This document shows, one piece after another, positions 37,001 through 47,981 of a stretch of DNA of 64,000 nucleotides. The notes beneath the pieces were generated by a model. The model made no database searches. It saw only the letters and a program-made list of their open reading frames with translations, and was not told where the DNA came from. Every line of letters begins with the position of its first letter. The stretch's first letter is position 1. The DNA comes from Morella rubra. Lineage: Eukaryota; Streptophyta; Magnoliopsida; Fagales; Myricaceae. Location: positions 27,563,611 through 27,627,610 of the forward strand of contig CM025850.1 in the NCBI GenBank assembly GCA_003952965.2, written 5' to 3'. The position numbers and the translations under genes are program-made.

Positions 37001-39986
37001 AGGATGATGTACAGATAGAAAAACCTTCAGCAGAAGGTGAAAGTCCTCCTGCCTTACCCGTTGAAGATGACAAGGTGGGAGCTGCCTCCGAGACCAATGG
37101 CAGTGTGGCTAATTCAAATGGACAAACGGGCAGTCTCTCCCCTTAGAAAGTACAACTAAAGGTTCTTACTCTCATTTTCCTGTTTCTTTTGCTTGCAATA
37201 ATGCCTTTTATGAAATTCCTTTTGTTGAAACCCAAAGAAACTTCTAATGTTGGAATTGTCAATTCTCTGTACAGATGGAGAGGAAAACGATGGAAGTTCT
37301 GAATTATCTGGAAAGTTGGCTTACGATCAAGTTTTTGCTTCAGAAAGTCAAGCTGTTGAAAATGTTGTGAAGAGCCTTGTTGACAAAGTCAAGGATGATG
37401 TACAGATAAAAAAACCTGCTATAGAAGGTGAAGTTCCTTCTGCCTCCATCAATGAAGATGACAAGGTGGAAGCGGCCTCTGAGAAAAATGGCAATGTCAC
37501 TAATTCAAATGGACAAACTGGCAGTCCTTCCCCCAAGGAAAGCAAAACAAAAGGTTCTCAGTCCCCCTTTTTTCTGTTTCTTTTGCTTGCATAATGTCAA
37601 TAATACTTTTCACGAACATTTTTTTCAAACCCTAAGTTAACAATTTTCAAATGCTAACTTGAAGGCAAACAAAAAAAGTTGTCTAATGGTATAAGATCAT
37701 TATAATCCATTAATTCATAACTACTGAAAGTTTGGGGATGGTAGTTCAAAAGGACAACCATGCAATAGTGGAAGAAATGTTTGGTGTAATGATGTGTGTA
37801 GTTTAAGTACGCATACATGTATGCACATAATTAAAGTATATGTCTGGATACATATTAATAGAAGCAGTAGCTGCAATTCATAGCTCCTAATGAATTATTT
37901 TTCTGTAGTCTGTTTAAATTTTATTGTATTATCTGCTGTGCATCGTTATTAGCTATATAATCCAGAGGCATACTGCCATGCTCTCAAAGGATATTTTAGA
38001 GCATGAAATGAGGATAGATGCTGCTTTCACTAATTTAATTCACAGAGCTGTAACAATGTCCTAACTGGGTTAGTAGTCTCTTACTCTATGAACTTCTATT
38101 TATGTATGGGTTGCAGCCGTTGTATCACCGACTCTTGTAAAGCAGCTACGGGAAGAAACAGGAGCTGGAATGATGGATTGCAAGAAAGCTCTCTCCGAGA
38201 CTGGTGGAGACATTGTCAAAGCTCAGGAGTTCCTTAGAAAGAAAGGCTTAGCAAGTGCTGAAAAGAAAGCAAGCAGAGCCACTGCTGAAGGAAGGATAGG
38301 GTCATACATCCATGATAGCAGGATTGGCGTCTTGGTAGAGGTTAATTGTGAGACAGATTTTGTCTCCCGGGGTGAAATTTTTAAGGAGCTGGTTGATGAT
38401 CTAGCCATGCAAGTGGCTGCATGCCCTCAAGTACAGTATCTTGTTTCGGAAGATGTCCCAGAAGAGATCGTAAACAAGGAAAGAGAGATTGAGATGCAGA
38501 AGGAAGATCTATTATCAAAACCAGAGCAAATCAGATCAAAGATTGTTGAAGGGCGAATCAGGAAGAGGCTCGAGGAGCTGGCATTACTTGAGCAGCCATA
38601 TATTAAGAATGACAAGATGGTGGTGAAGGATTGGGTGAAGCAGACCATTGCAACTATTGGAGAAAACATAAAAGTGAAGAGGTTCGTGCGTTACAATCTT
38701 GGAGAGGGCTTGGAGAAGAAAAGCCAGGATTTTGCAGCGGAAGTGGCTGCCCAAACCGCAGCAAAAGCAGTGCCCAAAGCAGAAAAAGAGCTGCCTGCTG
38801 CAGTAGAAGCCAAGGAAACTGTTCAGAAGTAAGTGACTGCTTTTGGCATTCCAACTTGACTATTGCATCAGAGTTTTTTATTGCTTGGTAATGAAATTAG
38901 ACAAATATTAAGACAAAAAAAGTCATGGTGCAAAGAAGTTGATGTTTTATGAATAGCAGATTTACTATATCTTGGCACCAAGCAAGCATTATAACGAAAC
39001 AAAAAACAAAATATTTCACTCATGTGAGTTCTTACTCATTGAGTCAGTAGATTAACTGGTTTTCTGGAGTGACTAATGCCTGTTCAATTGCTATTGGAAC
39101 ATAACTCGCTTATTTAGACGTATATGATTCAGTGATAGTGGGAAAAATTATATGGAGGGAGGATTTTTTTTATTTATTTTACATTTCCCCTCATCAGTAT
39201 GTGATTTTCTTTCCCTCGTATTTTAATCTTTTCAACATCTTTCTCTGTATGGATATTCGTTGCTTTGCCCACAAAGTTCTCTGGAGAAGAAGGCAGACAT
39301 TTTATTATATATCTATGACGCGTTACATTTGTTTAACTCTCTGTTGCAGACCACCAACAGCAACAGTGTCAGCTGCATTGGTTAAACAACTACGAGAAGA
39401 AACTGGAGCAGGGATGATGGACTGCAAGAAAGCTCTTTCTGAAACTGGAGGGGATCTTGAAAAGGCACAAGAGTATCTTAGAAAGAAGGGTCTCTCATCT
39501 GCTGACAAGAAATCCAGTCGACTTGCAGCTGAAGGCAGAATCGGGTCCTACATTCACGACTCTCGCATAGGAGTGCTAATTGAAGTAAACTGTGAGACTG
39601 ACTTTGTTGGTAGAAGTGAAAAATTCAAGGAGTTGGTCGATGATCTGGCAATGCAAGTTGTGGCCTATCCACAGGTGCAAGTCGTATCCATTGAGGATGT
39701 TCCTGAGAGCATTGTGAACAAGGAAAAAGAGCTTGAGATGCAGAGAGAGGATCTCTTGTCAAAACCGGAGAACATTAGAGAGAAAATTGTTGAGGGGAGG
39801 GTCTCAAAGAGGCTTGGAGAGCTTGCTCTTTTAGAGCAGCCTTTCATCAAGAATGACAGTATTTTGGTGAAGGACTTGGTGAAGCAAAGTGTAGCTGCAA
39901 TTGGAGAAAACATAAAAATTAGGAGGTTTGTCCGGTTCACTCTTGGAGAATCTGTTGAAAATGCAAAAACAGGAGCTGAAGAATGA
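34089..39986 (+). CDS. PETs: chloroplast polyprotein of PSRP-7 and elongation factor Ts (PETs), two S1 and two EF-Ts domains
   Basis: Nuclear-encoded plastid protein: the S1 part acts on the 30S ribosome and EF-Ts exchanges GDP for GTP on EF-Tu. Coding exons are 34089-36162 (the exon begins at 34032 after an acceptor), 36686-36769, 36896-37036 (or a longer 36896-37161), 37275-37553, 38117-38828 and 39350-39986. With the short third exon they sum to 3927 bases, or 1308 aa. Residues 1-75 are a basic, Ser-rich transit peptide. S1 domains lie near 145-220 ([17 protein letters not shown]) and 264-338 ([15 protein letters not shown]). A long acidic Ser/Glu linker with internal repeats follows. Two EF-Ts domains fill about 861-1097 and 1100-1308, each with [30 protein letters not shown] and VNCETDFV. 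The linker is longer than in the Arabidopsis homologue (about 950 aa from memory). A leader intron just before 34032 is likely. Confidence 0.93.
36686..37553 (+). repeat. triplicated acidic-linker exons in PETs
   Basis: Three successive exons start with the same DGEENDGSS coding text after near-identical acceptors (TGTACAG or TGCACAG): 36686-36769, 36896-37161 and 37275-37553. The introns between them are also copies (TTGCTTGC...ATAATGCC...TTTTGTTGAA). Each exon is of phase 1-1, so copies can be added or skipped without breaking the frame. Confidence 0.85.
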
Positions 39987-41520
39987 GGTGACTAAAAGAA
40001 AATCAATTTCAACATGAACCATCTATAATGAAGTCCCTGCAACATGGTGTGGCAGCAACTACAGGGATCTGGGGGCTGGTTGAGACTAATTTAGATGGAA
40101 GCAATCTGATTCTTTTTGTTCTTATAAAAGTCGGTTTACATATTAAGAGGCAAGCATTACTGTGTTATAAGTCAGTAAAGCTACTTTCGGCATCTATATT
40201 TTCACACGAGAAGAGTGGTATCTCTAATTTATCATATGCAGCTTGAAAGCTAGATATACAATACGGAGGAGCCATTTTTTGAATTAATATATTTGTTAAA
40301 TTGTTAATCTTTTTTTTTTTTTTTTCCCAAGTCAAGTTTCCATTAACAGAAACCGCTAGCTACAATAGGTTGAAAACAACCGATAGATCCCAAAACAGGA
40401 TCAGAGAAACCACTATATGCTCCATGCAAAGCAGTGAGAGTGGTGGCCGGACACAGTAGACATAGCTATTAGGATCTAGACGAGCCAGTAGATAAGTGCT
40501 ACAACCTGTGCGTAGCAAGCTCCAACATAGGGCCGGAAAAGATCCACAAGGGATTGGAAAAGCCCACTGAGGAGCCGGACAACAAAGGCCAAACAAGGCC
40601 AACAAGCAGCAAAAACAAAATACAAACAGTATACACAACAAAACAACAACCAACAAAAAAACAAAAACAGAGATGGAATTAGGGATCCACTAGACGAGCA
40701 AAGAGGCCACAAACGGCAACTGGCTGGCGTTGGGCTTGCCAGAGGACGCAGAAGCCACTCAAGAGGCGCGTGGCCACCAAGACCATCGGGAATAGTGCCG
40801 AAATGAAACCCAGGGTCGAGCGCATGAGATCCACGCGCGGCACTTGAGGCGCGTGACTCGCCACATGCCGACCAAATGAGATCGGACTGGTGCGGTGGGG
40901 CTCGCCGGAGGAGCAAACGGCATCTAGCATGGCTATGTCCACCAATGACGCACGAGATCACTGGGATCTAACCACCAACACGGGCACAATACTCGTAGAG
41001 TATTTTTTTTTTTTTTGTGAGTAAGATATCCATTAGGCCTTTATTTATGAAGGGCATAGCGAAAGCTGAGAGGCCCAAGAGGATGGAGGAGATGGGGATA
41101 AGTCCAAAGTTGATAGAAGAAGCAGCTTTTATGAGAGTGCAATTACGAGACTCGTTGGCACTTGGCCGGATTACTAGACAGTTTATAAAACAACAATTTC
41201 TTTTCGTTATTCAAGATTAGTTTTGTAACGTCATTATGGAAAAACGACTGCTAAGATTTGGGTAATCCTCACAACGCATAAGTCTTAGGAGAAAGATGCA
41301 GTTAAAAAGTTCTTTCACAAAGCATACGGTCATAGATCACTAGGCGTGTAACTAGAAAAGAAGTTGGGTTAGTTATAAGAAGCAAGGTATTAGAAGAAAA
41401 TTTTCCTGCAAACTTCAGGGGTTGGAGGACCTTTTCTCGTTTAAAATTGGCTCTAATTCTTTACTTCCCCATCTAAATACTTGTGGAATAAAGAATTGAA
41501 AAGATTATAAGTCTAACTTT
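39987..41520. other. intergenic, possible old retroposon
   Basis: Includes the 3' UTR of PETs. A more GC-rich stretch, 40326-41000, lies between T-runs at 40310-40325 and 41003-41016. A poly-T at its left end would suit a minus-strand retroposon. I see no coding motif or clear target duplication. Confidence 0.35.
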
Positions 41521-41525
41521 AAGTT
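41521..41525. repeat. target-site duplication (left) of the gypsy element
   Basis: AAGTT directly before the LTR start. The same five bases follow the other LTR at 47436-47440. Confidence 0.85.
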
Positions 41526-42456
41526 TGTAGCAACCTTCTAATTAATTTGTAAAATAAGAATGAATTTGTATACCGAAAGATCTACTTCTGTATTGCAATA
41601 GACAAACCATGAATTGCTAGTGGCCAAATTTGAGGTTTGGCCAACCTCCTTAGAGAAGATGTAGAATATGAAGCAGCTCGCAAACTGTACGAAAGAGCAT
41701 CATGAGTGCTTTAAGGTCTGATACGTTACACATATGAGCTTAGTTTAAGAATGAGTCAGTTATGTGTTTGTGACTGTCAAAGCATGTGCGAACAATTCAA
41801 TAAGTCTAGGAGAATTTTAGAAACCTTAAAATAATAGTCACATGAATTGTAAAAAAAAATTAATAAAGTTACCTCCTGGCCCTGGCTTCAGCGGCGTTTT
41901 CTCAAACAAATTCTAAATTACTTCTGTGTCTACCAGCTGTCGAAAAATTATAAGTGATTGTCTATTTGTAGCGAAACAATTTCTTTGTAGAAATAAGAAT
42001 TTACTCTGTTCGGCTTCACCCTGCAATCCAAACAAACTCATATTGCTTACATAACAAATTTGAAGACCCAAAAACCGACTACCTCCTGAGTCCAGCTTCC
42101 AGCATGCGATCCTATAAAGCTGTCGAATATGAAGCAGCTTGAAAAATAATCGTCTAACAAACTGTACGAAAGAGCATCTAAGGAAAATAGAAATAGATTT
42201 AGCCTCTGCACCTCAGTGCTTCTAAGGTCCAACTGCCAAACAAACTCAACTAAACAATACCCCTTACATAACCAACGTAGCCCCAAAGCCGACTACACAT
42301 ATGAGCTGTAGCCCAGCCCACCTCCACATCATGCGACCTTAAGCTTCTCTAAACATCCTGTTTATCTTCGTGTCTTTGAGTCAGTCAAGCATACAACTCC
42401 TTCCTTCCTTCGTGAAACCCGTGAAACCTAACCCACTCCATTTCAGCCGTGTGACA
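41526..42456 (-). repeat. 3' LTR (931 bp), rearranged
   Basis: Its first part (41526-41760) is a shortened version of the partner LTR and its last part (about 42100-42456) a full-length version of the partner's 3' three quarters. About 300 bases of other sequence lie between. It is 400 bases longer than the 5' LTR. Confidence 0.75.
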
Positions 42457-42470
42457 GTGCCCCACCCATC
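42457..42470 (-). promoter_or_regulatory. polypurine tract
   Basis: GATGGGTGGGGCAC on the minus strand directly before the 3' LTR. It overlaps the polyprotein stop codon and is the expected plus-strand primer site. Confidence 0.65.
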
Positions 42471-45400
42471 AAAGCACCTTGTCCACAAGGTGCTGAAATT
42501 GAAGTTGCATCTCATCAAGTCGCTCCCAAGTGGCGTCTTCAACCTCTTGACCCATCCAGTGAACCAACACCTCAGTTATTGACAGGTGACCAAATTTGCT
42601 AACTCGACAATCCAAAATAGCTTGCGGCTCAGGTTTTAAAAGACCCTGAGAGTCCACGGGAGGCAGAGATGAGAGAGAAACACAACGACTCCCAATCTTT
42701 TTCTTAAGCTGAGATACATGAAAGAAGGGGTGGATCCGCGCCTGCGCCGGAAGAGCAAGTTTGTAAGCGACTTCCCCCACACGGCTCGTGATCTAAAATG
42801 GACTATAAAAGCGAGGGGACAGCTTGAGCTTCCTTCGATGAGAGACTGTGGTCTGTCGAGAAGGTTGTAACCTAAGGTAAACCCACTCCCCTACCTTAAA
42901 TTTACGTTCTGTTCCCTTTAGATCTGCGTAATGTTTCATGTAGTGCTGTGATTTTGCGAGGTTCTTTCGAAGCAACTGAAGAGTCTCCTTGATGCGTAAG
43001 GTCATGTCAACCGCAACTACCTGAGTGGTTCCAGCCTTATAAGGGAGTAGCTTATGAGGTAATTGTCCATACAGAATCTCTTAGGGTGTTAATTTTGTAG
43101 AAGCATGAAAATTCGTATTATACCACCACTCTGCAAGAAGCACCCACTGAGACCAGTCCTTTGGTCGATCCCTAACAAAACACCTGAGGTAGTTTTCAAG
43201 ACATTTTTTTAACTAATTTGGTTTGCCCATCCGTCTGAGGGTGGTAGGCTGTATTCCAAAAAGTACTTGTGAATGTAGGATCTCGGTCTGAGATAACAGA
43301 CTCTGGTAACCCATGGAGTTTGAAAACTGAATGCATGAATGTCATAGCTACTTTGGAAGCAGTATAGGGGTGTGAGAGGGGGATAAAATGAGCGTACTTA
43401 GACAATCTGTCCACCACCACATAGAGTACTGAGTAGTTGTGGGAAATAGGTAATCCTTCAATAAAATCCATAGTAATGTGGCTCCATGCTCGATCTGGAA
43501 TTGGTAGGGGTTGTAGCAAACCACCTGGAGCCAAATTCTCATGCTTTACCTGCTGGCAGGTATGACATTCTTGAATGTATTGTCGAATTTTTTTTTTCAT
43601 GCCAGGCCAATAAAAGTCTCTTCGAGCTTTATATAAAGTCTTGTCATAATCTGAGTGACCTCCAACCGGGGAGTCATAGGCATGTTGGATTAACTGCTCA
43701 CGTAGGGTAGTGGTGGATCCCACATACATCCTTCCCTTATAGAAAAGAATGTCATTTATGTAGGTCTAATGCACTTTGGTCCCATTTAGCTAGCAGCTTC
43801 TTAGATTCATCATCTTGGTAACTTAGCTTAAGTTCTTCTAACCACGTAACAGTGGGGTAAGAAATGACTGTCAAAGTGGGTTCAGTAGATGTCTCTTCTC
43901 TTCTAGAAAGTGCATCAGCCACCTTATTCTCACGACCCTTCTTATATTCCACCCTGAAATCATATCCTAACAACTTGGTCAGCCATTTTTGTTGAAATGG
44001 TGTCTCAATCTTCTGCTCCAACAAGTGCTTCAAGCTCTACTGATCTGTCTGTATAATAAAAGTCTGCCCAATGAGATAAGATCTTCATTTTTTGACTGTT
44101 GAAACCACTCCCAGTAACTCCTTCTCGTAGGTTGACATGGATATTGTCTTTCCCTTGAGAGCCTGGCTATAATAAGCAATGAGTCTCCCCCTTTGCATTA
44201 AAATTGCCCTTAACCTTACTCCACTGGCATCACACTCTAAAATAAAGGGATTAGTGAAATCAGGTAAGGCTAGGACTGGTGGTTGAGTGACTGCAGATTT
44301 GAGATTATGGAAGGCTTCATCAGCTACAGGAGACCACCCAAATGCATTATTTTTCGGTAAGGCAGTAAGTGGAGCTGCAATAGATCCATATCCCCGTATA
44401 AATTTTCTGTAATACCCCGTGAGTCCTAAAAATCCTCTAAGGGATTTTAATGTAGTGGAAAGGGGCCAGTCCAACATTGACTAGATTTTTGACAGATCTG
44501 CCTTCACACCTTCATTAAAAACAATGTGGCCCAAATAATCGACCTCCCTACACCCGAATCTACACTTGAACTTCTTGACATATAGCTGATGCTTTTGGAA
44601 GACCTCTATGATCAGTTTTAGATGCTGTAGATGATCTGTCCACATTTTGCTATAGACCAGGTTATCATAAAAAAAAACTAAGAGGAATTTCTGTAGAAAT
44701 GGCCTAAAAACTTCTTTCATAAGGCTCTGAAAAGTTGAGGAAGCGTTGGTCAAGCCAAAAGGCATGACTAGAAACTCATAGTGACCCTCATGGATTCTAT
44801 AAGCGGTTTAAGAACATCTTCTGGCTTAACTCGGATCCGGTGGTAACCGGACCTCAAATCAAGCTTCGAAAAGAACTTAGCCCCATATAACTCATATAAC
44901 AGCTCATCAACCACTGGGATAGGAAATTTATCCTTGACAGTTTCCTTTTTTAGAGCTCTATAATCCACACACATACACTATATATCATCAGCCTTCCTTG
45001 TCAACAAAATAGGGGATGAAAAAGGGGCTTTGACTCAACTTGATAACCCCTGTTTTCAATAAGTCCCTTACAATTTTCTCAATCTCTTCTTTCTTAAAAA
45101 ATGAGATGTTTTTACTTCGTCGGATATTCATTCTAGTATCCGGAACGCGTGGAAAACGATAAGGCCTCACTGAGATAAGAGATGTTCCATCCTTTAGAAT
45201 GATGGCGTGGTCATGAGATCTAACTGAAGGTAACTCCGTAGGCTCCTCAAATACAATTGAATGCTGCTGTAACAGCATCTCAACATCCGGCAATACTTCA
45301 GTGGTACCCAACTTTAAGGGCTCCATGAGTTGTAAAATTACTCCCTTACTCCCAGCTTTATTCAACTCTGTCAACTCCTTTTCTGCCATTAATTACATAG

Positions 45401-46875
45401 GATTCAAACCTTGCAACCTCACTTTCTTCGTTTGCCACCCAAATTCCATACTCAGATCAGAAAAATTTCATAGGATTTGCCCTAGGGTTCTTAGCCAATA
45501 AACCCCAAAAACTGTATCATAACCTGCAAGAGATAGCATATAAGTGTCGGTTATGAAAGTGTTTCCTTGAATCTGTATTTTTAGTGCTTCACTCTTCCCT
45601 GCACTATTAAGTAGCTAGCCATTTGCAATTCTGACTTGTATATCTTCCCCTTTTCTTTGTCTTCAATTGAGCTCTTTTTATAATCGTAGGATCTAGAAAA
45701 TTATGAGTTCTTTCGGAATCAATTACGATTACTATTTGCTGACCTTCTATTTTTCCAAGAATCCTTATGGTTTTAGGGTTAATGGATCCTGTGAGGGCAT
45801 GCAAAAAAATTTCAGGATCTGTATTTTCCTCTCCTTGACTGGTCATTTCACAAACTACATCCTCGCCTACCTCCCTTATTCCCGAATCTCCTGGTTCTCA
45901 TTCTTCCATCAAAAACAGTTTTGGATTTTTGCATACATGCTTAAAACTCCACTTTTCATCACAATTATAACATAATCCTTTCTTCCATTTCTCTTTCATT
46001 TGGTTTGGTGTAAGTTTCTATATTGGATATGTTTTGCTGGGCTGTGGTTGGTTATATGTGTTGCTGGCTGAAGTGTTTGGGTTATGGGATGAAGTGTTTG
46101 GGTATTGTGGTGATGGGTGGTATGAGGATGGTGTGGGCAATAGCCCTTTGTTGGGCTTTCTGTTGAGCAGGACATGTTCTTCTTGGATTTTAGCTAAGCC
46201 ATAGGCAGTGATCAAGTTGGGAGGATTAAACATCCTCACTGGCAACTTAATTTCATCTTTGAGTCCACTCAAAAAGCAACTTAACTTGTAGTTTTCAAAC
46301 AAACTCCCCAACCTATTTGACAAGGTTTCAAACTGACCTTTGTAAGCCTTTACACTATCATTTTGCCTCAACCTAGTTAGTATCTCCATAGGGTTATCAT
46401 AAGAACTAGGTCCAAACTTGATTATGAGAGCTTGCACAAAACCCTCCCAAGTGTGTAGGCAACTAGAATTTTCCAGATCTTGAAACCAAATCAAAACTTA
46501 CACCCCCATGTGGTATGATGCCAATTGAATCATATTATTCACAGCAATTTTGTGAAAATTAAAGAATAGGGTGGCCTTGTATAACCATCCATTTGGATAT
46601 GCCCTATCAAATTTGGGGAAGTCCAACTTCACTGATCTAATTTGCAACCTTCCTAAATCCGGGGTACCTCCACTTCCACCTGGTGGTGTGCTATTGAAAG
46701 TAATGCTAGACACCTCCTCTTGCTCCTTCATCTTGTCCTTGAGCAGAATCTGCATATTCAAGGTGAGGTTTGAAATCTGTTGAGCTATTCCATGTTGAGT
46801 TTTCTTCTGATCTTCTAGCTCTTACTGTAATAGGGTCACTTGCTCCATCATCTCTTTGTACCGGGTGTCCACCAT
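42469..46875 (-). pseudogene. gag-pol polyprotein remnant of the gypsy element
   Basis: Starts at ATG 46875 (MVDTRYKEMMEQ) but meets a stop within about 20 codons, then further stops and frame changes. Recognisable parts in order are gag (46018-46761), a CYNCDEKWSFKHVC zinc knuckle (near 45960), protease with DSERTHNFLD where DSG is usual, reverse transcriptase (44481-45389) with the core motif changed to FFYDNLVYSK, RNase H (ECDASG, 44085-44477), integrase (43196-43729; HHCC finger CHTCQ, then TMDFIEGLP and SDRDPTF), a GPY/F-like part (42793-43005) and a chromodomain-like C-terminus (42469-42780). The altered catalytic residues and many breaks show it is long inactive. Confidence 0.9.
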
Positions 46876-46890
46876 GGCTGGATCGTAGCA

Positions 46891-46902
46891 GCTCTGATAC
46901 CA
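46891..46902 (-). promoter_or_regulatory. primer-binding site for tRNA-iMet
   Basis: TGGTATCAGAGC on the minus strand, two bases after the 5' LTR end. It is the standard plant initiator-Met tRNA primer site. Confidence 0.92.
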
Positions 46903-46904
46903 CT

Positions 46905-47435
46905 TATGGCAACCTTCCAATTAATTTGTAAAATAAGAATAAATTTGTATACCGAAAGATCTACTTCTGTATTGCAATAGACAAATCGTAAATTGATAGT
47001 GGCCAAATTCGAGGTTTGGCCAACTTTCTTACAGAAATGAGAATAAAGGAAGATAACGTATAAAGCATAAACTTCTGGATGATCCTATAACTTTCTCCAA
47101 CTGCCGAATATGAAGCAGCTCGAAAAATAATCGCCTAACAAACTGTACGAAAGAGCATCTAAGGAAAATAGATTTAGCCTCCGCACCTAAGTGCTTTAGC
47201 CCACTAAGGTCCAGCTGCCAAACTAACTCAACTAAACAATACCCCTTACATAACCAATGTAGCCCCAAAGCCCACTACACATATGAGCTGTAGCCCAGCC
47301 CAGCCCACCTCCACATCATGCGACCTTAAGCTTTTAGAAACATCCTGTTTGTCTTCGTGTCTTTTGAGTCAGTCAAACTTACAACTCCTTCCTTCCTGCA
47401 TGAAACCTAACCCACTCCATTTCAGCCGTGTGACA
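46905..47435 (-). repeat. 5' LTR (531 bp)
   Basis: In element direction it runs from TGTCACACGGCTGAAATGG to GGTTGCCATA. It is homologous to 41526-42456. The length seems close to the original unit. Confidence 0.88.
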
Positions 47436-47440
47436 AAGTT
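47436..47440. repeat. target-site duplication (right) of the gypsy element
   Basis: AAGTT, identical to 41521-41525. Confidence 0.85.
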
Positions 47441-47981
47441 CCCGTGGAATTTCAGAGGAAGTGCAAGACATCAAGCTATGGCCCTTAGAGCAGATCTGTT
47501 TTTCGGCAAACTCGTTTCATCTGCGCACAAAGATCATTCCAACAGTTCGACGGGACCTGATATTTCGACCTTTACTGAAGCGTGTAATAGGTATTGAGTT
47601 TGATTAAACCTATTTCCTGAGACGACAAAACGTGCAATCTGTCTCGCTCAAATAAAGCAAGAATGTCTTAAAAGAAGACAAATCTGAGTTGATGAGGTCT
47701 AGACTTATGACTTACCAAAAAAAAAAGAAGACGTCTAGACTTGTGGATAGCAATATTGGATATTCTTGGATAATCGCGTCACATCAAAAATAAAAATCAA
47801 GAGCTAAACAGTATGAAACTAGAAATAGAAAATAAAAATCCTTAAGATGTTTTCCCCACTTATTACTGGGTACAAAGAAATCCAACAAAACTGAAGACAT
47901 ACAAAAAGACACATTGCTACATCTATTTCAACGTGTGTAATCTTTCACTATGGCTAAATCTGTGCATGTTCTAATATGACG
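47441..47981. other. intergenic, 3' flank of METTL5
   Basis: No gene seen. A short direct repeat (GTCTAGACTT at 47698 and 47733) with an A-run between the copies is the only structure. Confidence 0.4.

Larger units (their letters stand above)
41526..47435 (-). mobile_element. Ty3/gypsy LTR retrotransposon, chromovirus-like, degenerate
   Basis: Complete but inactive element on the minus strand, bounded by LTRs with TG...CA ends (right LTR slightly mutated at its inner end) and a perfect 5-bp target duplication, AAGTT. Order in the element's direction: 5' LTR (46905-47435), tRNA-iMet primer site, gag, zinc knuckle, protease, reverse transcriptase, RNase H, integrase, chromodomain-like end, polypurine tract, 3' LTR (41526-42456). 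That order and the chromodomain-like tail (VLVHWMGQEVEDATWE) fit the chromovirus branch of Ty3/gypsy. The intact target duplication shows it inserted as one unit between PETs and METTL5. It is the only full-length retrotransposon in the window. Confidence 0.93.

Noticed and set aside
40360..40961. Overlapping minus frames of 88-161 aa after PETs
   Set aside because: Low-complexity Ala/Leu/Arg text in a GC-richer stretch with several frames open at once. No family motif, so likely chance.
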